Below are positions 1 to 12,643 of a stretch of DNA of 64,000 nt, one piece after another. How positions within the stretch are numbered: position 1 is the stretch's first letter; every line of letters begins with the position of its first letter. This DNA is from Azadirachta indica (lineage: Eukaryota; Streptophyta; Magnoliopsida; Sapindales; Meliaceae): the NCBI GenBank assembly GCA_022749755.1, contig CM040445.1, positions 6,221,182-6,285,181 on the forward strand, in the 5' to 3' direction. A program made the translations under genes and the position numbers. Below the pieces are notes generated by a model. The model worked only from the letters and a program-made list of their open reading frames with translations. It ran no database searches and had not been told where the DNA came from.

Positions 1-720
1 CACAATTGTAAATGAATGGATGCATATATAAATACCAAAATTTTAAACAATGAATTGTGCTCCAAGAACATTCTACTTATTTTGATCTGTCCAGACAAAT
101 GTAAGTAAGATATTTTTAATTTTTTTTTTTTTTTAATAATTTTGATTGAATTCATCTAACCCAATAACTGAACTTGGGTCCATCAACCTCGATTCGTACA
201 ATATTCACCAACATCACTATTACTGTACGATAAGAAGAAAGTTTCTAGTAAACGAATTAATTAAATCATACAATATGTTTTAAATTTTTATTGTCCTAAT
301 TATAATAATTTAAAAATAAAAATATATATCATAACTTTATAACAAGAATACGTGAATCGGCCGCTACGATTGCCGAGCGATGTATGAATTATTTATTTAA
401 CTTATCATTAATCTCTTTGAACATAAATGTTACCGTACAATACGATCTTGAAATTTTGATCCACAGTGACATGGGCCGGTTCTAGACACCCGGGACGGAG
501 GGTTTTCTATCATTAAGTCGGGCTAAAACTACCCACCCAATCGGATCCAACAATTCCCGGACCCAATTATTAGTCACAAAATTCTAATTTGAATTTTCTC
601 TGTCGCCCTCTTAAAATTCGTTTGCTTCAAGCCCTAATTTCAAGTTTTCAACACTTCACTCCGGTTACTCTTCACAACGTCATTTATTTCTCAGAAACAA
701 CTCTTCATAGAAATCCACAA
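1..720 (+). promoter_or_regulatory. HOS1 upstream region and 5' UTR
   Basis: Non-coding, AT-rich DNA in front of the HOS1 start codon. The last 150 bases are pyrimidine-rich and look like a 5' UTR. No unambiguous TATA box was picked out. A poly-T run lies at about 120-134. An open frame starting at 589 reaches into HOS1 exon 1 in another frame and is not a gene. Confidence 0.4.
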
Positions 721-3700
721 ATGGATGGAAGTGAAATCAACGGTCCTAATTCCCCTTCACTGTCCACTGATTCCGGCGTCACCGGTAGATCGCCTCTGCA
801 GCCTAACTACAATAGCCGCGCCGTGCAGGTACCTAGCTAACATTTTCTGTATACATACATTAAATATCTATAATGTGTTTATGTATACGTTAAACCCTAG
901 CTTTTACTTTAGGGTTTTGGGTTTAAATTTATCATGACGAGTAGTAGAATTGTAGAAGCTACTTGTTACTCTGTTTTGTAAAGTTTCTTTGTGTTGTGAA
1001 ACTACTTTTTCATTTCTATTCGTATTACTCATTTTATTTTGTGAAACCCAGAAATAAGGATCAGGGGATTTTTCTAGGGTATTGTTTTAGTAGTGCGAAT
1101 AGAATAGAATTGCAAAGGAGTTATGTGGAGCCATCTTTAGTGTTAAGAATTTCTTTTATTTAATTTATATTATTTTATTTGTTACTAATGGTGGAGTGTG
1201 GGAACATTGGGATTGGAGTGAGAATGCAGGAAATGAGAAAGGTGATGTAAAAGATTTTGGGTTCTTGTAATGACTTACTCATGGCTTTTAGAATTGGTTA
1301 AACTATGAAGAGCATTAGACTTGTATAAGATGTTTTAGTAACTCACTACCAGTTGCATTATCTATGAAAAAAGACCGTTTTTTTGTTCTCCATTAAGCAA
1401 GCTTCTTGACACTGGATTGGAGACATGGAGAGAGATTTGTTGTCAAGTTGTTATTCTTGAACAGAGGTGCTACACAACTATATAGCATGTAGTCATTTGC
1501 TAAATGTTTGTACCAGGATAAAACTCTGGATTTACCCAAATGTTTATACCAAAGTACCATTGAGAGCAATTGTCAAATCTCTAATCCTATGTAGACTCAG
1601 AACCTGGCTGCAATCATCTAACCTGGCCCAATGGTATAAGCATTGATTCAGTAATTACTATGTGATGTTCTATGGTAGAGCTTCTGCTGGCCATGTGACT
1701 TACCTTACATGAAATTATATTTTTCCTTTTAATTTATTTTCAGGAAGCATTGGAACACTTGGCATCTATTGATCTTAGTGAGTTGCGCTATGAAGCCAAA
1801 GTCGAACACTGTCGGGCAATTAGAGACTTGAGAAGCTGTGGGCGTTATGTAGAGTATGTGTTAAACTCATGTGGACATGCCTCCTTATGTGCTGAGTGTA
1901 GTCAGCGGTGTGATTTTTGCCCAATTTGTAGAATTCCAATAGTAAAGGACAGAAATAGCCTCCGCCTTCGCCTTTTTATGATGAGTGTGTAGAGGCTGGT
2001 CTCATCAGCAAAAGATGTGATAAGAGATTCCAAGATGTAGAAGATGGGGAGAATGAGATAACTGCTGATGTTGAACGCCTTTATTCCTTGTTTGACATTG
2101 CCATGGAGAATAACTTGATATCTTTGATTTGCCATTGTATCCTTTGTTGCATCTGTCTGTCTCTGTGTGCATGCATGTTTTAATTTGGCAACAAAATTTG
2201 GTTTTATATTTTTGTAACTTGTCATAGATACTTCCACCTTGGAATTTTGTAGATAAAAAGTTCTTAAAAGCACTGACTATTTTTCAGCAGTAATTTATAG
2301 AAAAAAGCACTCCATGACTTCAAAATAATAATATTAAGGGATAACTCAAACCTAGACAGTTTGATATTTACACAATGTGTCACAGGATTAGACAACGCAT
2401 ATTTCCTTAATAGAAACAATAGATGTTAGAGATGTTTGTATGGATGAAGCTGCTGTGTCCAGTGATCCTGTTGTTGCTTTCCTGTTGGATGAAGTTGTTG
2501 TCAAGGATTGGTGCAAGCGGGCGTTCAAGAACATCAAAGCAGAACTTAAGCGGATTTGTATCCTTACTGATCTTATTAATATTCTGAGCCAAGGCTTATT
2601 GATTTTTATTTTGTGCTTGTTTGTATTTTATGCAGTCTTTCATTTTTTCGTTTTCTTTGCTCCTTAACTTTTTCATTAGATAATATAGGAGTAGAAGAGA
2701 TGAAAACTAGGTTAAGTTTACTTCTAAAGTTTCAAGTGCAGCTGGCTGGCATATCTAGTGTGATTGAGGTTCTAGCCTCATCATTTAAGTATGATCTTTT
2801 GGCACAGATTCATGATTTGCAGCACCTTCAAGATAGCATATTGAAGACAAAACAGGTTTGCTTATAAATTCCGTGTCTGTGGTTTATATATCTATGCTTT
2901 ATTGCTTTAGGTATATATTCCAATATTGTTGTCTTGATTCATCAAATCATATGAACATTTAGCAATCATATAATGAAGAGTATTTTCTCTAAATCTTATT
3001 CCAGCATTTAGAGATTATGATGTGGTGTGCAAAGCACCAATTTTTGGAGAACGTGAGGTCTCGTTATGCTAATTTCACATCATGGCATTCCATAGTCCGA
3101 CAAAGGAAATCAGCTGCAACTAAACGTGCATGGTTTGATCCAGTAAATCACTCTACTGGGTGCACCAGGGAGGATGGTTCCCTATTTGTTGAAGATGCAC
3201 TTGCTAATCTTGAGATAGAGCAGGAATATACTCAAGGAAGGGGAGAGGAATCAGAGATTGCATCTTTGCATAAGGATGATGGATTGTCTTATTTCAGATC
3301 CAAGATAGAAGGAGTGTCAGGATGCTACCCATTTGAAAATCTTCGAGCTGCTGTTGACATTCTGTTTTTACACAGTAGCTCCGATTTGGTAGTTGCAAAG
3401 CAGGCAATTGTATCCTTTCTCTGTTTGGCATTGATTTTGCATAATGGATAATATTATTGGTTGTGAATATTCTCCTTTGGGGCAAAATCTTTTCATATTC
3501 CATTTGTTTACTTAATGACGCACAGTTTCTTTATTACTTGTTTGATCGCCACTGGACAATGCCTGATGAGAATTGGAGGCACGTTGTGGATGATTTTGCA
3601 GCCACCTTTGGTATAACCAGGCATTCACTACTGGAATCTCTTACTTTCTATCTTCTGGATGATCACACTGAAGAAGCTTTGCAGGTAACTTGTGCATATA

Positions 3701-6700
3701 ATGAATCCACCTGAGTTCAAATGCAATTTCACTTTCAGTCAAGGTTGTATACATAATTTACAAGTTTGCATGAATATACTTACCACTTTGTGTGTTAATA
3801 ATTGGTCAGTCCAATGATTCGCAACTGAATAATATTGATTTTGTTTTTTCTAGTGTTAAAATTTCCTGCATAATTTTACTGAATTGTGAAATATTACAAC
3901 ACTTGGAGATGTGTTGCATTAGCATTAGTTCAACCTTATATGTTCAGGTTCTGTTTATGGTTTGTACTGCTTGTAAGCTCAATATTATTCATGTTGGGTT
4001 TGGTCCATAAAATGGTCCCTATTGTGCTCTTCTGTTTATATAAAGGAAGGATTTGGGAATCAAAGTAATAGAAGCTTCATTATTGAAAGAAAGGGAAGCT
4101 CTTCTCATCTTAAAATCATCCAACCTCCAGGCTATCTGACAACATTTATTGTGGTTGAATAGTTCAAATTTTTGCAGAGAATGTTAGTGCATGTTTGTGA
4201 TATTTTGAGATGACAGTGAGGAATGTTTTCCATCCTTTTAAGAAATATTCATCATGCATCAAATATCTACATATTCGGAATATTAATTTTACATTCTAAT
4301 CATCTTTGAACCAATTATGTTGCTTAGGAAGCTTGTCACCTTCTTCCAGAGATTTCAGGCCCAGCAACTCATCCTAAGATTGCACAAGTTCTGTTAGAAA
4401 GGGAAAATCCTGAGACAGCTCTTATGGTTTTACGTTGGTCTGGTCGTGATGGTGGATCACAGTTGGTTTCGCTAAGTGAAGCTGTGACTGCCGTTAGGGT
4501 AAGGGTGGAGTGTGCACTTTTGACTGAAGCTTTTACATACCAGAGGATGATCTGCACTAAAGTCAGGGAGAAGAAGTTGAAGTATGGACCACTTGGGGAC
4601 GCTGCCGACGATCTAAAAGGCGAGTTCAAGACTTGGGAGCAATGGGTGGAAGTATTGGTTACTGAGATTTGTTTTCTTTGCATTCGGAGGAACTTGGTAG
4701 ATCGGATGATAGAGCTGCCTTGGAATTCTGATGAGGAGAAATATCTCCATAAATGCCTATTGGATTCTGCTACGGACGACCCTTCTTCAACTATTGGTAG
4801 TCTTCTTGTTGTTTTCTATATTCAGGTAAAATTCCATTTCGATTATAAACCAATTGTCTGGTATACAGAAATTGTCCCCCATTTTGATGCATCTGTAGAC
4901 GTAACTTATCATCTCCTATGGACATTGGAGCTACGGGTTGCGGTATGGAGTCTGTTTGACCATTCTTTGATTCAGTCTAATTAAATCTTTGTAAGGAGAT
5001 GCTGCTGCTGCTGATCACAACTATATATTTTAATAGTCCAGTTGTAGGAAACACTATATTAGCACTCTGTAGCTTTGACTTATGATAGATGGGTTGGAGC
5101 TGTTATCTATTATGGGCTTATTTTGAATCTAGGAAAGTGGTAGCAACTCTTGAAAGATATAGCCTTCCTGTGTGTATGTGTGTCTATCTGTCTTTCTGTC
5201 TAGTTCAGCTCCCTCTATCTTGTCTTCATTATCTATCTTATGTTCACACACCAATGGATCATTCAGTCAGCCTGAATTCAGATTGTACTGTGGGTCTTTG
5301 AACAACATATCAGAGCATGTTTGAATCACAGTTTATGGGTGTGTACTTTTGGTTGAAAGTAATGTTTGTAATTAGCTGAGAGTTTGTGAACTTTGTATTT
5401 CTTTTTTGTTTCAGCGTTACCGATATGCTGAAGCCTACCAAGTTAATTTTAAACTTCAGACCATGGAGAAGGAGTTCATTACAAAGAATCCGGTCAGTGA
5501 AGATATTTTATCCAAAATGCGATCACAAAGTCAGTGGAGATCAAAATTTGTCGTAAGTGGTTTAAACTCTTCATGCTGAACTGGGCTCCCTAATCCCTTC
5601 AAGAAGCGAACTCAGTGAAACAATTGAGTAAATGAAACTGAGTGGCAGTTGGCTTATCTATTAATTCTGATTTGCTTTATTATTATTGTTAGACTAAAAG
5701 TCTTGCAATATAATTCTGGAGCAGAGGTCAAAAATGGCCTATCTAAGACATAATTTGATAAACCATTTCTTGACAACATACTGCATGTGGCCCTAGGTAA
5801 AATTCCCGAAGCAAATTAGTTTGAGGCAAGGGTAGAGCATTCAGAGGGCTGTCCTGGGCTGCAGCTTGGGATGGCCTTAAAATATATTTATATAAAATAT
5901 ATAAAATACTCCTTTTGTTTTTCCTTCTTTCTTCCTCTTAATGCCTCTTCACTCCATCTAATCTGCCGCTCTTGTTACTTTTTCTTCCCCACCTCCACCC
6001 CCACCAGAAGAAAGCACCCTAAACCACTATTTGATTAACATTGTTACTTGTTATAAACATTCAAATTGTCTTAATTTCAAGTAACTCTATCTCTCTAGGT
6101 ACCATGCATTTTACAATCTTATGTTCATATTGGCTTTGATGTGTCTTGATTTTTTAAGTTCTCATTGGAGTTACAATTGATTTCTGCAGGTTAAGTTTAT
6201 CTTTGATTGTTTTGAATATCTAAAATTTAATCTTACAATTTAGTTTGATATATGAAAATGATTTCTTAAATTTAAGCATTCCTTTGTTAAAAATGCATCA
6301 AGATATAAAAATTATGGGAAATTACAATTGGTGTCAATTGGGATTAGATTATAGATATTCTCTACTTTCTGAAGCATCATAGGCACAACTTTAATAGTGT
6401 TTATTGTTTGTGTACCCTTTTTTTCTTTGGGTCCGTATTTGGATCATATTTTTATAAAAGATGCACATTTTAAGAGGGAGGCCAACATTGTGCCCACCTA
6501 ACAAGTTGCATATATTTCATTTATTATTGGAATTCTATGGTGTTACCTAAAAAATATACTTCAGTGTTTTACTAAAGTTTGCTTAAAGCCTATTTTAGTT
6601 AGCCCAGCCTAATATAAATTCCTGGCTGTGCCAGGTTTGGAGGTAGGATGATTGATCATTTAAGGAAAGAAGTCATTATTGAAAAAGCTTTTGGCTTGAT

Positions 6701-7860
6701 GCATGTTAGACTATGTTTAGGTGCATGGTAAATTTGTTTACATGATTTGGTTATTTATCTTGTACAGGAAAGCAATTTAATTAAACACTTCTGAAATCTA
6801 AAAGTTTTAGTTTTAAATTTACTGAACTCAGTTCATGCTTTTAAACAGGAGACATCCATAGAGCTACTGCCAGAAGTCGAGCAGCAGCTAGTAAAGTCCG
6901 GAAGATTGCCCGTGATTGCTGTTACTTCTGGTGAAGAAGTTGGAATGCCACCAAAATCTGATCTTCCTCAGTTGGAAGAATCAAAATCCACCAGTTTGTT
7001 GGCCTCTACATCTGCTGATTCATCGCTTTTTCTGCAGACTAACAGTTGGACTCCAGCAAAATCATCAGTTTTTGAAACTCCTTCAAGACTAGGTGGTACT
7101 GTCAGCAGTCCTCACTTGAAACTTGGCAACTATGGTTCATCAATTCTTCATGAAAGGTTATTTGCAAACGCAGAAGGACTATTGCATGAATTTGGTGTCA
7201 GCAGAGACTTTAAATTTGATGACATACCAGCATCTGGAATCCGTCGACACAGTTTCATGAATGCAACACCACTGAAAGACAGAAATAATTCATCAATAAC
7301 TCTTCCTAATAGCCACCAGCGAGAGAAAGTTTCTGATAAAATCTCACCAGAACCTGAACAAAATGGGTTTATAAGCGATTCTCAAAACTCAATTTCTCGA
7401 TATTCCCATAGGAAGACAACTAATTCCATTTCTACTCCTGGCAGCAGCCATGGCTTGCTCAAAGCCCTTGCAGGAGATGCACGCTCTAATTTCTCTAGTA
7501 AAAGGGTTCATTCTGATAGGGATGATGGATTATGGAATTCAGTATCTTCGGAGGACCCTATGGATATCTCTTGGAGGTAAGAATTTTACCGGTTCATCTC
7601 TTCATGTCTCTCTTGTTCTGATTCTGTATGCATGCAGAATGAAAATTTGCATTTGTGTACTTACCATTTTCATTTTCAGTTATGGAAAGAAGGCTTCTGC
7701 TGCGGCAGACAAGCATGCAAATGTAAATGGTGGGCCAAGATGGAGGACTGATGAAACTAGTGATGAGGAAGAGGAGCAGAGTCCAGAGAGTGCCATGGGA
7801 GTAGCTTCTTATACAACTCCCAAGAGAGGAATTAGAAGAAGCAGATTTGCTAGGATATGA
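721..7860 (+). CDS. HOS1: HOS1, RING-type E3 ubiquitin ligase / nuclear-pore-associated protein (one apparent frameshift)
   Basis: Ten exons read with GT..AG borders: 721-828, 1744-2136, 2423-2557, 2680-2855, 3005-3409, 3526-3684, 4328-4825, 5415-5552, 6849-7576, 7680-7860, about 973 residues (Arabidopsis HOS1 is slightly over 900). A RING-like cysteine cluster spans about residues 59-98 (CGH near 79-81, CPIC near 95-98). It is followed by the long alpha-helical ELYS-like region typical of HOS1 and an acidic, basic-ended tail. By family knowledge HOS1 ubiquitinates ICE1 in cold signalling, limits CONSTANS and FLC-linked flowering, and associates with the Nup107-160 pore complex. All exon phases fit except in exon 2, where a T5 run at 1973-1977 shifts the frame and gives TAG at 1990-1992 (118 residues). 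Downstream exons are otherwise fully open, so an assembly error is as likely as a real null allele. Confidence 0.88.
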
Positions 7861-9341
7861 AGATTGCATTTGACCGGTCTGAAATGTTAAATATCCTTGG
7901 ATCTTCTAACTCACTTCTCATAAAAGTGTGAAAAACTGTAGGAGCCTGAAGTCCCAAAAACCAGTTGGCTTCTTTATTGGGGTGGGGGGCAAAGAGTTGC
8001 ACCCTAAATTTATACAGTTCCAAGGAAAGCAAGTTTACAAGTATACGTTTATGCTGGTTTATAGTTTGCATGCGGTTGAGATCCAGTAAAGAAATTCCAG
8101 GTTTGACTGGCTGCCCTTCAGCCATTCGGATGGCCTCCGACCACTGGGCGTTCAAAAATGGTTCTTTTCTCTGTTGGAGTTTGGAGGGGGTGATTCATGC
8201 AGTGATGGCCAAATTTTTGTAACTTCTTTCAGCTTAAAGAAAGTTAAAGCTCAAGGCAGTCATATTTTTATTAGGCAGAAGCTAGTAGTATATGGTTGGT
8301 TTTCAGCAAAATGTAGCTCTATGTTTGCTTACTATCAGCCAATTCCATACCATTCCATATGCAAAAGGTTTAAAATGTTTCACGGGGATTATAAGCTGAC
8401 TGAACAACATAAACGCGTCCAGCAATTCAATAAACAAAAAAAAGACAAAAACAAAAAGGAAGAATTCAGAGCTGTGGAACCGGCAAGTCAGAACCCATCG
8501 AATACAAGATGGAAGCCAAGGCAACCAAAAAAAAGTGACCTAAAATAACCATAAGCACGACGAATATACACACACACACACCTACTAGTGACTCTGTTAT
8601 TTGTTCGCAAACATGCTGTTGATATAAACTGAAAATTTTCTCGTTGCCGCGATAAAGTCGATCTAATTTTATGGTTTTTTTTCTTTTCTTTAAAAAGAGA
8701 ATTTACGAGGCATCAAATACAGTAAAAATATTCACGTATTTGTTGTTTAGGCTTTGGGAGATTTATGATTATGAAATTAACTATTACAGTAATCTTTTTT
8801 AAAAAAATTTGCCACTCTCGAGACGTTTATGACCCTATTTCCTCGACTGGTAAAAACGCGAGAGAAGGTCACGGCGAAAGCTCTTAAACTCCGAAGCGCA
8901 GACAGGTCCGTCACCGACAACTCGTTCAAACAATGCAGGCCGAGGTTGTGGATTGCGAAGGCTTACACGACCACCTCCTAAGCAATGTGCTCTTTGAAGT
9001 TCAGTTAGTGTTTATAAGAGATCGAAGTTGAAAATTTGACCTTCGCCAAATCCCCTATACATAATAAATACATCTGTGCGGTCTTACAAGTTGCATGAAT
9101 ATTAAGATTTGGTGTTTGAAAAGATTTGGTGCTTCCGAGGATGAATATTAAGAAAGAGAACTGATTGATCTCGCGTTGCGGATCGGAGAAATTGAAATTG
9201 AAAATGAAAAATGGTTACTCATTAGAGGTAGGAGAAAGTAAACCGAATAAAGGCTTAATAATCTAAACACCAAGCACTTGATACTAGCACTTTCTACTAA
9301 TAGTGGATATATCTGACGCTTCTTATCAAATCAAATTGATT
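7861..9341. other. HOS1 3' UTR and intergenic DNA
   Basis: The first several hundred bases are probably HOS1 3' UTR. A short CA microsatellite lies at about 8568-8581. A less AT-rich stretch at about 8815-8960 reads like old coding sequence, but I could not assign it to a family. The open frames here (for example 8174-8548) are lysine-rich, lack family features and are not supported as genes. Confidence 0.35.
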
Positions 9342-10220
9342 ATGGACTTTGAGTTGACTATCTAGCTGATGAGAGAATAAAAGCACTGTTTGATGCGGAC
9401 GAGATGAAGAATGTGTGGTCAGCCTCTCGCTACGCTTTTGAACTCTCTGATTGGATAGATCGCCTTGTCGCCAGTGATCGGAAGTTTTAATTGCTTTTGG
9501 TTTCCATTCTTTTTGGTTCCCGAGAAACAAATTGGAAGAACTTGAAACTTTCTATTCTTTAATTTTTTGGTCTGATAAAAGTACTCTCGCTTTTGCTGTA
9601 CACCCTCTGTTTGGTTTCGAGAGTAATATAGTAGTAGGAAAAGATAGCATTGGGATCAACCTCATTGAAGTGTATGAATATATCATGATTTTATGCCAAC
9701 TAGACTGACTGATTGAAGGCAGCTGTTTTTATGGGTTGTTGAGGGTGGTTATCTTTTATATTTCTCAATTGAGTTTGTAGTGAATAGTGATTGCGCTCAA
9801 GGCCAGTGGTCATTTGTCGTGCTCTTGATCATAGTTTGGCCTTTGTTTCTTGCCGGAAATTATGGATTTAGTATTGGTTGTTGATTATAGATGAGTTTTC
9901 TTGAAGCACAGTTGTATTTGATTTTCTTTTATAATTATTTTAAATAGTGTGATAGTTATTAATTAATTACATCCAATAGAAGGATTTGGTAGTGGGAGGC
10001 TGGTCAAGTTGTTGAGAATTTTCAAATTTTATGCTCTGTTTAGACAATAGCTGCACCTGCACAGACAGTTGTTGGGGTCCCATTTTAGACTATACTTCTT
10101 GTGCTCTGTTTATTCATTTCTGATGTTTGTTATTATCCTCTTGTTGTTAGGTCTTTCGACAAGATGGCAGATCTATGCTAAGTAAGTATGTTTAAAAATT
10201 CTTGGAGAAAGGCAGCTTAT

Positions 10221-10500
10221 TGTCACGGCACAAGAAATCGCATGTTGGCTGGGTGTGCTGGGGTGTGACAACTCAAGCACATTGATGTTTCATGGTGCAA
10301 AGTCGGCTTCAGTCTCAAGGGCTATCATGTAGAGGGGACTTAGACCACCCCTGCCCGAACTAGTCGGGGACTGAAGCCGTCCTCCTGATGAGGCCAAGGT
10401 AGGCCGAAACCAGTTAAATATGCGACGGGATAACAAGGCTTACCCTCGACACGGGGGTCTACGAGGGTGCCGCACGTGCCTCTCCGCTGGGCGCGTGACA
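10221..10500 (+). repeat. TRIM left terminal repeat
   Basis: 280 bp, TGTCACG...CGTGACA, GC-richer than the surrounding DNA. One difference from the right repeat. Confidence 0.93.
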
Positions 10501-10502
10501 GA

Positions 10503-10514
10503 TGGTATCAGAGC
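10503..10514 (+). promoter_or_regulatory. TRIM primer-binding site (initiator tRNA-Met)
   Basis: TGGTATCAGAGC, complementary to the 3' end of plant initiator tRNA-Met, two bases inside the left terminal repeat. Confidence 0.88.
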
Positions 10515-10978
10515 AGGAACGAGAATTTCCGCAAAATCTCGCTACGTTCCTGACTCCTGTGGGAATCCACCGAGATGGCCGAAGATATTAGCCCGTAAGA
10601 TTGGGCGAGGGAAAACGAGGTGTCTATTGTGTGACCCTTCGCCACGCAGCCTCGAATGTGGGCGTGCTCGCACAATGTTGTGTCCTGCGGTATGGGGATC
10701 TTCCTGGGGGGGAAGATGAGCATAGTGGTTTGAAAGGCAACCGAATAGCGCCTCATCTACACCAAGCACTGCTACCACCGTACGTCGAGGATGGCGTGCC
10801 CGCACGACGTGGTGTTATCGTGTTCTCTTTATGGGAGTCTCCTTAGCCCGGAGGAGATGGGCGTTATGGAGTGGAGCGGCATGCAGGGTAGGACCTCGAT
10901 GGTCTACCAATTGAGCTGGCGAAAAATTTGAAGATGGCCGCGTGCACGAGGACGTGCACGATTTTCGGTGGTGGAGAA

Positions 10979-11258
10979 TGTCACGGCACAAGAAATCGCA
11001 TGTTGGCTGGGTGTGCTGGGGTGTGACAACTCAAGCACATTGATGTTTCATGGTGCAAAGTCGGCTTCAGTCTCAAGGGCTATCATGTAGAGGGGACTTA
11101 GACCACCCCTGCCCGAACTGGTCGGGGACTGAAGCCGTCCTCCTGATGAGGCCAAGGTAGGCCGAAACCAGTTAAATATGCGACGGGATAACAAGGCTTA
11201 CCCTCGACACGGGGGTCTACGAGGGTGCCGCACGTGCCTCTCCGCTGGGCGCGTGACA
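10979..11258 (+). repeat. TRIM right terminal repeat
   Basis: 280 bp, direct copy of 10221-10500 with a single A-to-G difference at 11120, followed by the TTAT target duplication. Confidence 0.93.
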
Positions 11259-11959
11259 TTATGCTTGGAAACGGATCATAGAGCTTTGCTTTTCTTGTAG
11301 GTTTTGATTGAAGTTCTCTCATAATTGCTACTCCCTTAAACTTGTCAGTATAATTTGTAGTGGACAACTCGTAATCTATTTTTAATTTTCCAACTTACAA
11401 ATAAATTTGCTGTGCAATATTCTTATTACAGAAGAAGAGTCATCTAGTCTATTGTTTTATGTGGATGAACAAGGTTTTACATGTCTTCATTGGGTACGAT
11501 TTAATCCTTATTCTGATGACATTGTATTTTGCTTATGCAGGGTATTTAGAGTAAACTGAAATTGACATGATTGTGGGATGATATATTCTTAGTTTTCTGT
11601 TGTCTTTGTTATAATTCTAGTTCTTGAAATTGATAGTAGAAGATATCGCTTCTCGTTTCCTTTTGAGGTTTAGTCTTCAGATCCATTATGCTCAAGTCCA
11701 TTGATATATATATATGATGTTTCAATGTTTTTTGATAGGGAATGCCTGTACCCGCTATTAAACGACAAGGCACCAACAAGTGGCGGCAGAAGGGGTTACA
11801 ACTGGCATATAAGAAGCAAATAATTGGCCGCTATGTGCAAACTGAGCTCGGTGGTCTCTCCAATGTCGATAGGCTCAAAACGACAGCAGCATTTGATTCC
11901 CAGACGGATGAATTCATCATTCTGTAACAACAGCTACGAAAATGCAAGGCTCTAAAAGG

Positions 11960-12643
11960 ATAAAAGGCCTGTTATGTTACCTCCAAGTACTTCAAATTGT
12001 CAATAGGAATTATTCACGCCCATAAAGTGCCTCGATAATGACCGCCCAAAGAGGGAAAACTTTGCTGTATCTGTTTTATACGAGATAAGTGACAATTTCT
12101 GGTTATTGGTTGATTTCATGCTACGAAAGAAGATAATTCATTCGTAAATGGATAAAAATTGTAATTTATATGATTGCTTAATAATTGTTTACTGTGCCTT
12201 ATTTTATTACCCAATATTTCCTCCTCCATTGATGAAGCTTGAACTCTAACCATCAGAAGTATGGTACTCTGGTGCATCCTCTTCCCACCGGCGCCCCTAG
12301 AAAACGCGAGTCCAACTCTTTGCAAAAGCTGGCCAATTCGCGCGATCGAGTGATTTTATTCGTTCATTATTTCTTGTTGAATATTCTTTTCTTCCACCAT
12401 ACCCGGTAATAGTTATGCTACGAAATTCACATGCCAGAAAAATTTGTTCTTCTGTAAGCCATGTACATGCAATGCCTAAAACATGGTTTCACGTGGGCCT
12501 ACAAATGATATGATCCAACGTTTAACGTGGTCCATATCGCAAGAGACCTGAGCCCATCAAAACCAACAACAAAGAACGGGTTATCGATTCGTGGTCACAG
12601 AGTTGAATAGTGGTCCGTACAGCTGGGAAGGAAGGGGAAAAAA
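11960..12643. other. Intergenic DNA between the oxidase pseudogene and the dioxygenase
   Basis: The first ~240 bases still resemble the ACX1 3' UTR (compare the stretch ending near 12180 with about 46070-46120). The rest is the upstream region and 5' UTR of the dioxygenase gene. No gene is seen. Confidence 0.4.

Larger units (their letters stand above)
10221..11258 (+). mobile_element. TRIM (terminal-repeat retrotransposon in miniature), complete
   Basis: A 1,038-bp element with two 280-bp direct terminal repeats, 10221-10500 and 10979-11258. Aligned by eye these differ at one base (A at 10362, G at 11120). Each repeat starts TGTCACG and ends CGTGACA, a perfect 7-bp inverted pair. Two bases after the left repeat is TGGTATCAGAGC (10503-10514), the classical primer-binding site for initiator tRNA-Met. 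A purine-rich tract GGTGGTGGAGAA (10967-10978) directly precedes the right repeat. Four-base target duplications TTAT flank it (10217-10220, 11259-11262). The 478-bp interior is GC-rich and has no gag or pol, which fits a TRIM moved by enzymes of another element. It sits in exon 2 of the dead oxidase copy; removing it restores the exon order seen in ACX1. Confidence 0.93.
9342..11958 (+). pseudogene. Acyl-CoA oxidase pseudogene (second copy of the ACX1 at 39419)
   Basis: Intron-containing fragment clearly related to the intact oxidase downstream. Exon 1 (about 9342-9485) starts ATGGAC but has a one-base loss before the LADER block. Exon 2 begins at 10151 and is split by a TRIM at 10221-11258, resuming to about 11300. 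Exon 3 is about 11431-11495 with several changes. Exon 4 starts at 11739 and keeps the PAI(K)xQGT, QIIG and QTEL blocks of the oxidase up to the DEFII residues. There it jumps directly to a stop and then to DNA matching the last codons of ACX1 exon 14 and its 3' UTR (11927-11958 and on to about 12200). Retained introns show DNA-level duplication rather than retroposition. No functional oxidase could be made: the catalytic glutamate region and the PTS1 context are gone. Confidence 0.9.

Noticed and set aside
4369..4683. 104-residue minus-strand frame
   Set aside because: Antisense shadow of HOS1 exon 7, whose plus-strand reading is clearly the gene.
10420..10846. GC-rich open frames on both strands (10420-10719, 10601-10846, 10508-10805)
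   Set aside because: They lie across the left repeat and interior of the TRIM; high GC leaves few stops, and no protein family is recognisable.
10221..11258. Cassandra-type TRIM (5S rRNA in its LTRs)
   Set aside because: No 5S rRNA-like sequence is visible in the 280-bp repeats.
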